A stretch of DNA of 55,747 bases from an uncultured Enterobacterales bacterium (lineage in GTDB: Bacteria; Pseudomonadota; Gammaproteobacteria; Enterobacterales; Enterobacteriaceae), in assembly GCA_946478305.1 (NCBI GenBank), contig CAMLBO010000018.1:1-55747 (forward strand). Reading direction: 5' to 3'. The position numbers were made by a program, and so were the translations under genes. The stretch's first letter is position 1; each line of letters begins with the position of its first letter. Positions 45,113-55,747 of the stretch are shown here, in pieces. The notes below the pieces were generated by a model. It did not search any database and was not told where the DNA came from. It saw only the letters and a list, made by a program, of their open reading frames with translations.

Positions 45113-45730
45113 TTAAAAAAGGCCGGTTTGGCGTGCAAGCTGTACGGCGATGCCCCACATGATCGCACCGACGACAAAATTGATAATGCGCTGTACTTTA
45201 CCGGTATTGAGCCACGGCGAGAGTATCGCTGCGAGGATCGCCAAGCCGAAGAACCACAATGCGGATGCCGAAACGGCACCGAGCGCAAACCACGAGCGTT
45301 CATCGCTGCTCAGACTGCCGCCCAGACTGCCCAGCACCACAAAAGTATCCAGATAGACATGGGGATTAAGCCAGGTGACAGCCAGCATGCTGACTACAAT
45401 TTTCCAGCGGCTCTGTTTGGCCACTTCCGCCTGTGCCAACTCTGGATTTTTACTGAAAGCAGTGCGAAACGCACCCCAGCCATACCACAGTAAAAAGGCC
45501 ACACCGCCCCAGCTGACAGTAGCCAACAAGGTCGGAGACTGGCTGAGCAGCGCGCTGCCGCCAAAAATACCGGCACAAATGAGTGCAGCGTCACTGACGG
45601 CGCAGAGGGTTGCAATCATCAGGTGATACTGTTTACGGATGCCCTGATTCATGACGAACGCATTCTGGGGGCCAATGGGTAAAATCATCGCGGCGCTCAT
45701 CGCCAATCCTTGCAAAAATATTGCCAGCAC
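45113..45730 (-). CDS. argO: Arginine exporter ArgO
   Basis: LysE-family inner-membrane exporter of arginine and canavanine. The 205-residue protein has about five or six helices and the family signature [17 protein letters not shown] and [17 protein letters not shown]. The start codon is GTG (45730) with AGGA 6 bases upstream. It is activated by ArgP in E. coli; argP lies 3 kb away here. Confidence 0.95.
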   Translation of the reverse strand: MLAIFLQGLAMSAAMILPIGPQNAFVMNQGIRKQYHLMIATLCAVSDAALICAGIFGGSALLSQSPTLLATVSWGGVAFLLWYGWGAFRTAFSKNPELAQAEVAKQSRWKIVVSMLAVTWLNPHVYLDTFVVLGSLGGSLSSDERSWFALGAVSASALWFFGLAILAAILSPWLNTGKVQRIINFVVGAIMWGIAVQLARQTGLF

Positions 45731-45856
45731 GTCGTTTCCTTAATGGGTTCAGTAGGTGAATGACGCGCAGTGTATGCGAGCTTTTGCATTAGCGGAAATT
45801 GATAATTCTAATCCTACATAAGACTTACTTATTATCAGCCGGTAGGCTGCAGACAT

Positions 45857-45880
45857 TAAAAAGGCGCCCGCAGGCGCCTG
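45857..45880 (-). terminator. Rho-independent terminator of mscS
   Basis: On the minus strand AGGCGCC-TGCG-GGCGCCT is followed by TTTTTAA. It is 23 bases past the mscS stop. Confidence 0.85.
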
Positions 45881-45902
45881 TAATTTTATAGCCGTGGAAG
45901 GG

Positions 45903-46808
45903 TTATTCCTCCACGCCTTTTTGTTCAATAGAGCGCTGCTCTTCCTGCTGGCTGGTCGCCGCATCGGCCACGCGATACAAGTGAACGTCCATCTGCGGAT
46001 AAGCAATATTGATATTGTTCTCATCCAGCGCACGTTTGAATGCTTCAAGCAAATCCCAGTTCACTTCCTGCGCATCACCATTGGTGGTCCAGACACGTAC
46101 GACAAAATTAAGCGTCGAAGCCGCCATTTCGTTCAGACGAACGGTAACGCCCTTCTCATGCTGAATACGTTTGTCGGCGGCGATAATATCGCCCAACACC
46201 TTTTTCACAACATCAATATCAGAGTCGTAACCCACACCCACGATGATTTCTGTACGGCGGTTCGGCTCACGTGACGTGTTGATGATATTACCGGCAATAA
46301 TCTTGCCGTTCGGCACTACGATCACTTTATCGTCAACGGTGCGCAGCGTAGTAGAGAAGATCTGTACCTGCGTTACTGTCCCGGCAACGCCGCCTAAATC
46401 AACGTACTCACCGGCACGGAACGGACGGAAAATAACCAGCAATACACCGGCAGCAAAGTTTGATAAAGAACCCTGCAGTGCCAAACCGACGGCCAAACCG
46501 GCGGCACCGATAACGGCAATCACCGAGGTGGTCTGTACGCCAATGCGTCCCAGTACAGCAATCAGCGTAAAGGCAATAATCGCATAACGCACCAGAGCAG
46601 CCAGGAAATCAGAGACCGTCAAGTCGATACCGCGCAGTTTCATCACGCGGCTTACCGCACCTGATAAGACGCGCGCAATAATTAAACCGACGATCAGAAT
46701 GAAAATGGCGGCGACTACGTTCACAGCATAATGCAGCAGTAACTCCTGATTTCGCACCAGCCAATTGCCGGCATTATTGATACTGCCTACGACGTTCAAA
46801 TCTTCCAT
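45903..46808 (-). CDS. mscS: Small-conductance mechanosensitive channel MscS
   Basis: Heptameric inner-membrane channel that opens on membrane tension and releases solutes in hypo-osmotic shock. The 301-residue protein has three transmembrane helices in the first 130 residues, with the pore helix [22 protein letters not shown], and the C-terminal beta/cage domain. ATG 46808 ([11 protein letters not shown]) aligns exactly with E. coli MscS (286 aa). The C-terminal tail, [17 protein letters not shown], is longer and acidic. Confidence 0.95.
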   Translation of the reverse strand: MEDLNVVGSINNAGNWLVRNQELLLHYAVNVVAAIFILIVGLIIARVLSGAVSRVMKLRGIDLTVSDFLAALVRYAIIAFTLIAVLGRIGVQTTSVIAVIGAAGLAVGLALQGSLSNFAAGVLLVIFRPFRAGEYVDLGGVAGTVTQVQIFSTTLRTVDDKVIVVPNGKIIAGNIINTSREPNRRTEIIVGVGYDSDIDVVKKVLGDIIAADKRIQHEKGVTVRLNEMAASTLNFVVRVWTTNGDAQEVNWDLLEAFKRALDENNINIAYPQMDVHLYRVADAATSQQEEQRSIEQKGVEE

Positions 46809-46860
46809 TCGCAACACCCCAAAAAATTTACCCACCCGGTCAGTCAGATAAACCGGCATG

Positions 46861-46882
46861 AAAAGCCGCTTCTGGCGGCTTT
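46861..46882 (-). terminator. Probable lacZ terminator
   Basis: AAAGCCGC and GCGGCTTT form an 8-bp stem with a 5-base loop; on the minus strand TTTT follows. It lies about 100 bases past lacZ and just upstream of the mscS coding start. A second perfect palindrome GAGAATATTCTC (46963-46974) lies 6 bases after the lacZ stop. Confidence 0.5.
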
Positions 46883-46980
46883 ATTTAAGTCTTTAAGGGT
46901 AACCAACAATCTCTGTTCATGCCACTTTAGCGTGAAAGAGTGCCGCCAAATTAGGCATTTGCGAGAATATTCTCAGGCGT

Positions 46981-50094
<3,114 letters not shown>

Positions 50095-50102
50095 TCACTC
50101 AA

Positions 50103-50123
50103 AAATGTTATGCGCTCACAATT
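50103..50123 (-). promoter_or_regulatory. lac operator O1
   Basis: On the minus strand AATTGTGAGCGCATAAC, then ATTT, differs from the E. coli lacO1 core at only two of 21 positions. It lies 18-38 bases before the lacZ ATG and directly after the -10 box at the same spacing as in E. coli. The neighbouring LacI keeps the recognition helix YQTVSRV. Confidence 0.95.
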
Positions 50124-50129
50124 TTAGTT

Positions 50130-50158
50130 AACATGCGGCGATATGCGCCTGAAGTAAA
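50130..50158 (-). promoter_or_regulatory. lacZ promoter
   Basis: On the minus strand TTTACT (-35, 50158-50153) and CATGTT (-10, 50135-50130) with a 17-base spacer correspond to TTTACA and TATGTT of the E. coli lac promoter. The six bases between -10 and the operator are kept in number. TGTGA half-sites lie at 50187-50198, near where CRP would bind, but their second half is poor. Confidence 0.8.
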
Positions 50159-50209
50159 GTCGGAGAGGCGGGGAAAGCGGGACGGATCACATTTCACACG
50201 GGGAAAGAC

Positions 50210-51229
50210 TTAAGAGGATCCCATCTGTGCCGTGGTATTGCGCACCACCAGCAACGTTGGCAAAAGCAGCGACTCTTTTTGCGGGCCAGCGTACTGATCC
50301 AGTCCCTCAACCAACCGGCTCACACTCTCCCCCCCCAGCAGGCGGAAATCCTGTTTGATGGTGGTCAGCGGCGGCTGGAAATAGGCGCTGTCTTCGGTGT
50401 CATCATAACCCACCACGGAGATTTGCTCCGGCACCTGCAGACCCTGTTCATGCGCAGCACGCAGCACGCCGAGTGCCATCTGGTCATTGGCGACCAGTAT
50501 CGCCGTGGGACGCGGTGAGTGACTTAACAGAGACATTGCCAACTGATGGCCCGAGGCGGCGCTCCAGTCACCGTGGTGCGTGGCGCAGGGCGCAATCTGC
50601 TGCTCGGACAACGCCTCCAGCCACCCCTGATAACGCAGCCGGGCTGAAACGGAAGCCAGAGGGCCGGTGAGCAGCGCAATCTGCCGATGGCCCAGTTGCA
50701 GCAGATGTTCAACACCCTGTTTGGCGCCGGCTTGGGGATCAAACAACGTTTTACATACCGGCGCATCGGGCGCGACGTCGAGAAACATTACCGGCAGATG
50801 CCCGCAGAACGCCACGATAGACTCTGCCTCTGTGGCTTCCAGCGGCACATTGATTAACACACCGTCCACCCGCTGGGCGATCAGCTCACTGACAGCAGCA
50901 CGACAGGCGGTCACGCTCAGGGTATCAATCATCGAGATAACCACGTTAAAACCCAGCTGGCTCGCGCGGGTTTTTACCGAGGACGCGATTTGGGAAGGCG
51001 CATGCAGTGCGAGTTCCGTTGTCGCAAGCCCCAGCGTATAGCTTCGTTTGCCTGCAAGCTGTTGTGCCACCCGATTAGGCACATAATTGAGTGTCAGCAT
51101 GGCCTGCTCAACCTTATTACGGGTTTTCAGTGAGACATGCGCAGCCTGATTTAGCACGCGGGAAACGGTCTGATAAGAGACTCCGGCGTGACGCGCAACG
51201 TCATCAAGGGTGACGGATTTAGGCTTCAT
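50210..51229 (-). CDS. lacI: Lactose operon repressor LacI, dimeric form
   Basis: Represses lacZ and is released by allolactose. The 339-residue protein has the HTH VTLDDVARHAGVSYQTVSRVLNQ, the hinge YVPNRVAQQLAGK and the core domain with SVSARLRY, VANDQMALG and GYDDTEDSAYFQPPLTTIKQDF. It stops soon after VVRNTT, so the C-terminal leucine heptad helix that tetramerises E. coli LacI (360 aa) is missing. It should be a dimer. It lies upstream of lacZ on the same strand. Confidence 0.94.
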   Translation of the reverse strand: MKPKSVTLDDVARHAGVSYQTVSRVLNQAAHVSLKTRNKVEQAMLTLNYVPNRVAQQLAGKRSYTLGLATTELALHAPSQIASSVKTRASQLGFNVVISMIDTLSVTACRAAVSELIAQRVDGVLINVPLEATEAESIVAFCGHLPVMFLDVAPDAPVCKTLFDPQAGAKQGVEHLLQLGHRQIALLTGPLASVSARLRYQGWLEALSEQQIAPCATHHGDWSAASGHQLAMSLLSHSPRPTAILVANDQMALGVLRAAHEQGLQVPEQISVVGYDDTEDSAYFQPPLTTIKQDFRLLGGESVSRLVEGLDQYAGPQKESLLLPTLLVVRNTTAQMGSS

Positions 51230-51256
51230 AATACTGTCTCAGACTGGATGCCGCGA

Positions 51257-51643
51257 TCACGGACAACTCAGATCACCCTCTTCGCAATGCAGGAAAGCAT
51301 TGATTTCTTTAGTCCGTTGTTCGGTTTTTTGCTGCAAGCAACCCGAATAAATCATCGGCTGTACTGAGCCACCCTCAACGCCGGAAGACTGGAAATCGCA
51401 ATCGCTGTCACGGAACGCTATCCAGCTACGTTGAGCGGCTTTGAATTTTTTCTGCTGGTCAGCATTGAGCTGTGCCAGCTTCTGTTTGTAAGCTTGATTG
51501 AGCAAGGCATCGCTACGTTTAAAAGCCTGGCTGGCGCAGATATTCATATCCAGCTGCGTATTAGCATTCTTGCAATCCACAATGGGCTCAGCCGCGTGAG
51601 CCAACGGCGACAGGATTAGCAGAGCGATCAGGGCAAGGCGCAT
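51257..51643 (-). CDS. LprI-family (DUF1311) secreted protein
   Basis: A 128-residue precursor with a signal peptide (MRLALIALLILSPLAHA) and a DUF1311 domain of the LprI type, showing CKNANTQLDMNICASQAF, LNQAYKQKLAQL and RSWIAFRDSDCDF. Six cysteines suggest disulfides and a periplasmic or outer-surface location. Family members include lysozyme-inhibitor-like proteins, but the role here is unproven. It sits between fbaA and lacI, so it is part of the inserted segment. Confidence 0.85.
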   Translation of the reverse strand: MRLALIALLILSPLAHAAEPIVDCKNANTQLDMNICASQAFKRSDALLNQAYKQKLAQLNADQQKKFKAAQRSWIAFRDSDCDFQSSGVEGGSVQPMIYSGCLQQKTEQRTKEINAFLHCEEGDLSCP

Positions 51644-51690
51644 AACTCTTCTCCCGCAGTATGTGTTTTATTATTCCTGCATTATAGGCA

Positions 51691-51714
51691 TTAAAAAAGG
51701 GGCCGAAGCCCCTT
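51691..51714 (-). terminator. Rho-independent terminator of fbaA
   Basis: On the minus strand AAGGGGC-TTCG-GCCCCTT with the stable TTCG tetraloop is followed by a T-run. It is 45 bases past the fbaA stop. Confidence 0.9.
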
Positions 51715-51758
51715 GTTAGTAATTATCACGATCCGACTATAGGGTCAGATAAATGAAA

Positions 51759-52838
51759 TTACAGAACGTCTACTGCGTTCAGTTCTTTGAATGCCAGTTC
51801 CAGGCGAGTCACCATGGAAGACTGAGCAGCACGCAACCATACGCGTGGATCGTAGAACTTCTTGTTCGGCTTGTCTGCGCCTTCTGGGTTGCCCAGTTGG
51901 CCTTGCAGGTAAGCTTCGTTTTTCTTGTAGAACTGCAGAATACCGTCCCAGTTAGCCCACTGGGTGTCAGTGTCGATGTTCATTTTGATAACACCGTAGC
52001 TGACTGCTTCTTTGATTTCAGCCGCAGTTGAACCAGAACCGCCGTGGAACACGAAGTTCAACGCGTTATGAGGCAGGTTGTGTTTCTTGCAAACGTATTC
52101 CTGAGAATCACGCAGAATCGTTGGAGTCAGTTTAACGTTGCCTGGTTTGTATACGCCGTGCACGTTACCGAATGACGCAGCGATAGTGAAACGCGGGCTG
52201 ATTGCATTCAGTTTTTCGTAAGCGTAATCAACGTCTTTTGGCTGAGTGTACAGGGCTGATGCATCCATATGGCTGTTGTCTACGCCATCTTCTTCACCGC
52301 CGGTGCAACCCAGTTCGATTTCCAGAGTCATGTCGAGTTTTGCCATGCGAGCTAAGTACTTGCTGCAAATTTCGATGTTTTCTTCCAGAGATTCTTCAGA
52401 CAGGTCGATCATGTGTGAAGAGAACAGTGGCTTGCCAGTTTTAGCGAAATGTTTTTCGCCCGCGTCCAACAGACCGTCGATCCATGGCAGCAATTTCTTA
52501 GCGCAATGGTCGGTATGCAGAATAACAGGTACACCGTAGTGTTCAGCCATCTGGTGCACGTGATGCGCGCCAGAGATAGCACCCAGAATTGCCGCTTCTT
52601 GCGGTTGGGTGGTTTTCAGGCCTTTACCTGCGATAAACGCAGCGCCGCCGTTAGAGAACTGAACAATTACCGGGGAACGGACTTTCGCAGCAGCTTCGAG
52701 AACAGCATTGATAGAGTCAGTGCCTACGCAGTTAACTGCTGGCAGAGCAAAATTGTTTTCTTTAGCAATAGCGAAAACTTTCTGTACATCATCACCAGTG
52801 ATGACGCCTGGTTTTACGAAATCAAAAATTTTAGACAT
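51759..52838 (-). CDS. fbaA: Class II fructose-bisphosphate aldolase
   Basis: Zinc-dependent aldolase that splits fructose-1,6-bisphosphate in glycolysis. The 359-residue protein has the zinc site HTDHCAKK, LEIELGCTGGEEDG, the FHGGSGS phosphate loop and MNIDTDTQWA. Length equals E. coli FbaA. Codon choice is visibly more biased than in the neighbours, as expected for a highly expressed gene. It follows pgk by 132 bases. Confidence 0.97.
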   Translation of the reverse strand: MSKIFDFVKPGVITGDDVQKVFAIAKENNFALPAVNCVGTDSINAVLEAAAKVRSPVIVQFSNGGAAFIAGKGLKTTQPQEAAILGAISGAHHVHQMAEHYGVPVILHTDHCAKKLLPWIDGLLDAGEKHFAKTGKPLFSSHMIDLSEESLEENIEICSKYLARMAKLDMTLEIELGCTGGEEDGVDNSHMDASALYTQPKDVDYAYEKLNAISPRFTIAASFGNVHGVYKPGNVKLTPTILRDSQEYVCKKHNLPHNALNFVFHGGSGSTAAEIKEAVSYGVIKMNIDTDTQWANWDGILQFYKKNEAYLQGQLGNPEGADKPNKKFYDPRVWLRAAQSSMVTRLELAFKELNAVDVL

Positions 52839-52874
52839 AGTTCTTTGTCCTGTTGCGTCGGCCGTAGATGGATT

Positions 52875-52886
52875 TGAATCGGTTTG
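52875..52886. promoter_or_regulatory. Weak Cra-like site upstream of fbaA
   Basis: TGAATCGGTTTG matches the left core of the Cra consensus (TGAAWCGNT) 37-48 bases before the fbaA ATG. The right half is poor. E. coli fbaA is a Cra target, which is the only other support. Confidence 0.25.
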
Positions 52887-52970
52887 CTATTTCGCCTGAG
52901 TTCCACTGAGCAGCCCCTCGTGCGAAATAGAAGAAAGGGCAGCGTTATGCAGGCTGCCCGATCAGGTTCA

Positions 52971-54134
52971 TTACTTCTTAGCACGCTCTTCCAGCATCAC
53001 AACGGCTGGCAGTGCTTTACCTTCAACGAACTCAAGGAATGCGCCGCCGCCAGTAGAGATGTAGTTAATTTTGTCAGCGATACCGAACAAGTCGATCGCT
53101 GCCAGAGTGTCGCCGCCGCCCGCGATAGAGAAGCCGTCGCTATCAGCAATGGCTTGCGCCACAATTTCGGTTCCTTTACGGAAGTTAGGGAACTCGAATA
53201 CGCCAACCGGACCATTCCAAAGAATAGTTTTAGCGTTTTTGATGATCTCAGCCAGGCGTTGAGCAGACTCATCACCCATGTCGAGAATTTGTTCGTCATC
53301 TTTGATGTCTTTAACAGACTTAACGGTTGCTGTTGCCGTCTCAGAGAACTCAGTCGCTACGCGAACGTCTGTCGGGACAGGAATGTCGCAAATAGTCAGC
53401 AGGCGTTTGGCTTCATCAACCAGGCTTGCTTCGTACAGGGATTTACCGACGTTGTTGCCTTGGGCAGCCACGAAGGTGTTCGCGATCCCGCCACCAACGA
53501 TCAGCTTATCAGCGATCTTAGACAGGGAGTCCAACACGGTCAGTTTAGTAGAAACTTTAGAGCCACCCACGATAGCAACCATCGGACGCGCCGGATTGTT
53601 CAGCGCTTTGCCCAGTGCTTCAAGTTCTGCTGACAGCAGTGGGCCCGCACAAGCGATAGGAGCAAATTTACCTACACCGTGGGTAGAAGCCTGCGCGCGG
53701 TGCGCGGTACCGAATGCGTCCATCACATAGATGTCACACAGCTTAGCGTATTTCTTAGACAGCGTTTCGTCGTCTTTCTTTTCGCCTTTGTTAAAGCGAA
53801 CGTTTTCCAGAACAACCAGTTCGCCTTCAGCAACATCAACGCCGTCCAGATAATCTTTAGCCAGACGTACAGGGGATTTCAGATGTTCTTTCAGGTAGTT
53901 AACTACTGGCAACAGAGAAAACTCTTCGTTGTACTCGCCTTCTGTAGGACGACCCAAATGCGAGGTAACCATCACGCGTGCGCCTTGTTTCAGGGCAATT
54001 TCGATGGTTGGCAATGACGCGCGAATACGGGCATCAGATGTCACTTTGCCATCTTTAACCGGCACGTTAAGGTCCGCACGGATCAGTACGCGTTTACCCG
54101 CTAAATCCAGATCGCTCATCTTAATAACAGACAT
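52971..54134 (-). CDS. pgk: Phosphoglycerate kinase
   Basis: Glycolytic ATP-forming kinase. The 387-residue monomer has the N-domain [13 protein letters not shown] and SHLGRPTEG (substrate site), the hinge region and the C-domain [15 protein letters not shown] and [10 protein letters not shown]. Length equals E. coli Pgk. It lies between epd and fbaA in the conserved epd-pgk-fbaA order. Confidence 0.97.
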   Translation of the reverse strand: MSVIKMSDLDLAGKRVLIRADLNVPVKDGKVTSDARIRASLPTIEIALKQGARVMVTSHLGRPTEGEYNEEFSLLPVVNYLKEHLKSPVRLAKDYLDGVDVAEGELVVLENVRFNKGEKKDDETLSKKYAKLCDIYVMDAFGTAHRAQASTHGVGKFAPIACAGPLLSAELEALGKALNNPARPMVAIVGGSKVSTKLTVLDSLSKIADKLIVGGGIANTFVAAQGNNVGKSLYEASLVDEAKRLLTICDIPVPTDVRVATEFSETATATVKSVKDIKDDEQILDMGDESAQRLAEIIKNAKTILWNGPVGVFEFPNFRKGTEIVAQAIADSDGFSIAGGGDTLAAIDLFGIADKINYISTGGGAFLEFVEGKALPAVVMLEERAKK

Positions 54135-54205
54135 GGTGAATCCTCTCGTTGATTCTCTTTAAAGTTGCTTGAGGGCATTTCCGGCCGCTGACCGGGAGTG
54201 CCGTA

Positions 54206-55222
54206 CTAGAAACCGCTAGCGGACATTGCCAATGTTGTATCCAACATTCTGTTGGCAAAACCCCACTCGTTATCACACCAGACCAGCGTCTTAATCAGGT
54301 GCTGTCCACTCACCCGAGTTTGCGTGCCATCTACGATGGCGCTGTGGGGATCATGGTTAAAATCTGTCGAGACTAATGGTAGTTCGGTATAGTCAACAAT
54401 ACCACGAAAAGCGCCATTTGCGGCCTTTTGCAGCAGCTGGTTGACCTCGCCTACCGTGACACATCCCCCGACAAAAACGCTTAGATCTATTGCCGTGACG
54501 TTGATGGTCGGCACGCGCACTGAGATGGCTTCAAAGCGATCGCAGAATTTCGGCATGATGCGCGTGATTCCCGCGGCGAGTTTGGTATCGACCGGAATAA
54601 TCGACTGACTCGCGGCGCGCGTTCGGCGTAAATCCGCATGGTAGGAGTCAATCACCGGTTGGTCGTTCATCGACGCATGGATGGTCGTTACGGTGCCAGA
54701 TTCGATGCCGTAGGCGTCGTCCAGCAGCTTAATAATAGGAATGATGCAATTGGTGGTACAGGAGGCGTTGGAAACAATGCGGTGTTGGCGTTCAAGCAGA
54801 TCATGGTTTACCCCGTAAACCACCGTGGCATCAAGGTCGTGGCCACCGGGATGGGCAAACAGGATTTTTTTAGCGCCAGCGGCCAGTTGGATTTCGCCAT
54901 CTTCGCGACTGCCATACACGCCGGTACAGTCCAGCACCACATCTATGCTTAATTCACCCCATGGCAGCAGGGAGGCGTCTGGCTGATGCAGCAAACGGAT
55001 GCTGTCATCGCCGACATACAACACATCTCCTTCCTGACGCACGTCCCACGAGAAACGCCCGTGACTGGAGTCATACTTTAACAGGTGCGCCATACCCTCC
55101 GGGCTGGCCAGTTCGTTGATAGCAACGACACTGATTTCCGCCCGACGTCCGGATTCGTATAACGCGCGCAATACGCTACGGCCGATGCGACCAAAGCCAT
55201 TAATTGCTATACGTATTGGCAT
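54206..55222 (-). CDS. epd: D-erythrose-4-phosphate dehydrogenase
   Basis: Oxidises erythrose-4-phosphate to 4-phosphoerythronate, toward pyridoxal phosphate. The 338-residue GAPDH-family protein has the NAD motif [17 protein letters not shown], the catalytic Cys in [12 protein letters not shown] and His in [15 protein letters not shown]. The SCTTNC and NDQPVID signatures are as in Epd rather than GapA. First gene of epd-pgk-fbaA. Confidence 0.95.
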   Translation of the reverse strand: MPIRIAINGFGRIGRSVLRALYESGRRAEISVVAINELASPEGMAHLLKYDSSHGRFSWDVRQEGDVLYVGDDSIRLLHQPDASLLPWGELSIDVVLDCTGVYGSREDGEIQLAAGAKKILFAHPGGHDLDATVVYGVNHDLLERQHRIVSNASCTTNCIIPIIKLLDDAYGIESGTVTTIHASMNDQPVIDSYHADLRRTRAASQSIIPVDTKLAAGITRIMPKFCDRFEAISVRVPTINVTAIDLSVFVGGCVTVGEVNQLLQKAANGAFRGIVDYTELPLVSTDFNHDPHSAIVDGTQTRVSGQHLIKTLVWCDNEWGFANRMLDTTLAMSASGF

Positions 55223-55394
55223 ACTTCTCCCTGTTACACGGTGGTGACCTTTTAGCGGTAACCCCTATAGTAATGCAGTGCGCAGTAACGGTGAATCGTT
55301 CTCAACAACGTTTATGACACCCTGAGACGTAATTTGTTCTTTAGGCAGTTGCACGTTCACTGCCCTGCTCAGACGTTTACTGTATATAGCGCAA

Positions 55395-55408
55395 CTGAAA
55401 CGGTTCAG
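55395..55408. promoter_or_regulatory. Cra (FruR) operator upstream of epd-pgk-fbaA
   Basis: CTGAAACGGTTCAG is a near-perfect inverted repeat matching the Cra consensus (TGAAWCGNTTCA). It lies about 175 bases before the epd ATG. The epd-pgk operon is a known Cra target in E. coli. Confidence 0.65.
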
Positions 55409-55674
55409 CCGAGCATAAACCAAAGTGTGTGCAAAGGGAATAATTCGCCGCTTTGGAACGTCATTCTGCGAGCAAGCGCTGAAATAATCGCCAGAAGAAT
55501 CCCCACGGTTACCGCGATTTCACTCGTAGTTCAGGTTTATCTCTGCCTTTTTATCATCCGGCCGACCACAGTAAACACATATTCAGCAAACCGAGTGTAG
55601 CTGAGGTGGCGATTTTGCAGTTTGACCTGCGTCATTTAGGGTGAAGCTGGGAGGCAGGTCATAAAATGAGAATA

Positions 55675-55696
55675 TAAAAAAGGCACCCCGCAGGGT
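55675..55696 (-). terminator. Minus-strand terminator of a gene outside the window
   Basis: On the minus strand ACCC-TGCG-GGGT then GCC and a run of T. The stem is short; the adjoining 12-bp hairpin (55697-55725) would strengthen it. It probably ends the gene upstream of epd, expected to be a transketolase from E. coli synteny. Confidence 0.45.
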
Positions 55697-55732
55697 AATG
55701 CTGGTCACTTAAGGTGACCAGCATTGTTTTTT
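55697..55732 (+). terminator. Strong plus-strand terminator-like hairpin
   Basis: AATGCTGGTCAC and GTGACCAGCATT form a perfect 12-bp stem with a 5-base loop, followed by G and six T on the plus strand. No plus-strand gene precedes it in the window, so its main role may be with the minus-strand T-run next to it, or to block transcription into the convergent gene. Confidence 0.7.
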
Positions 55733-55747
55733 AAAGGATATTTCGAC

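Larger units (their letters stand above)
55223..55747. other. epd upstream region to the window end
   Basis: 525 bases with no credible gene. It holds the epd promoter region with a Cra-like operator (55395-55408), then AT-rich sequence, then two back-to-back terminator-like structures at 55675-55732. In E. coli a transketolase gene lies upstream of epd on the same strand, and the terminators suggest that its 3' end is just beyond the window. Confidence 0.5.

Overview
The window reads as a chromosomal segment of an enterobacterium in the Yersiniaceae/Rahnella-Serratia range. This is an inference from protein similarity and gene order; no database search was run. The core genes follow the E. 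coli order around 62-66 min: xerD-dsbC-recJ-prfB-lysS, fldB, ygfX-sdhE/ygfZ, yqfA, ygfF, gcvTHP, ubiI-ubiH-pepP-ygfB, zapA-ssrS(6S RNA)-fau, serA, rpiA, argP, yggE, argO, mscS, fbaA-pgk-epd. No insertion sequence, integrase, phage gene or CRISPR array was seen.

Layout. 1-9.7 kb: a partial tRNA-Gly and conserved housekeeping genes. 9.7-25.4 kb: an accessory block between yqfA and ygfF. It holds an HD-domain phosphohydrolase; a five-gene operon joining an Ugp-like CUT1 ABC importer to a GpdQ-type glycerophosphodiesterase, with a Pho-box-like sequence in front; a secreted DUF2135/TPR protein; and an eight-gene carbohydrate operon (DeoR regulator, LsrB-like binding protein, RbsA-like ATPase, two permeases, AlsE epimerase, ROK kinase, ribokinase). 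25.7-27.1 kb: ygfF, then about 670 bases without a gene that hold two diverged, inverted ~155-bp repeat copies and several GC-rich hairpins. 27.1-41.2 kb: glycine cleavage, ubiquinone hydroxylases, pepP, zapA, 6S RNA, fau, serA and rpiA, interrupted by an asr-ydgU acid-shock pair that lies elsewhere in E. coli. 41.4-46.8 kb: argP, an inserted divergent LysR/SDR pair, yggE, argO and mscS. 46.9-51.6 kb: an inserted lac locus (lacI-lacZ, no lacY) and a small LprI-like gene, between mscS and fbaA. 51.7-55.7 kb: the glycolytic fbaA-pgk-epd cluster with a Cra-like site upstream.

How it fits together. The accessory loci look metabolic: scavenging phosphorus and glycerol from glycerophosphodiesters, uptake of a rare sugar leading through an allulose-6-phosphate-type epimerase to fructose-6-phosphate, and lactose hydrolysis under a LacI that lacks the tetramerisation tail. 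The most unusual sequence structure is the inverted repeat pair at 26.64-27.01 kb, in which two small stem-loops are kept while their loops differ. I found no evidence for a wholly new defence or mobile system.
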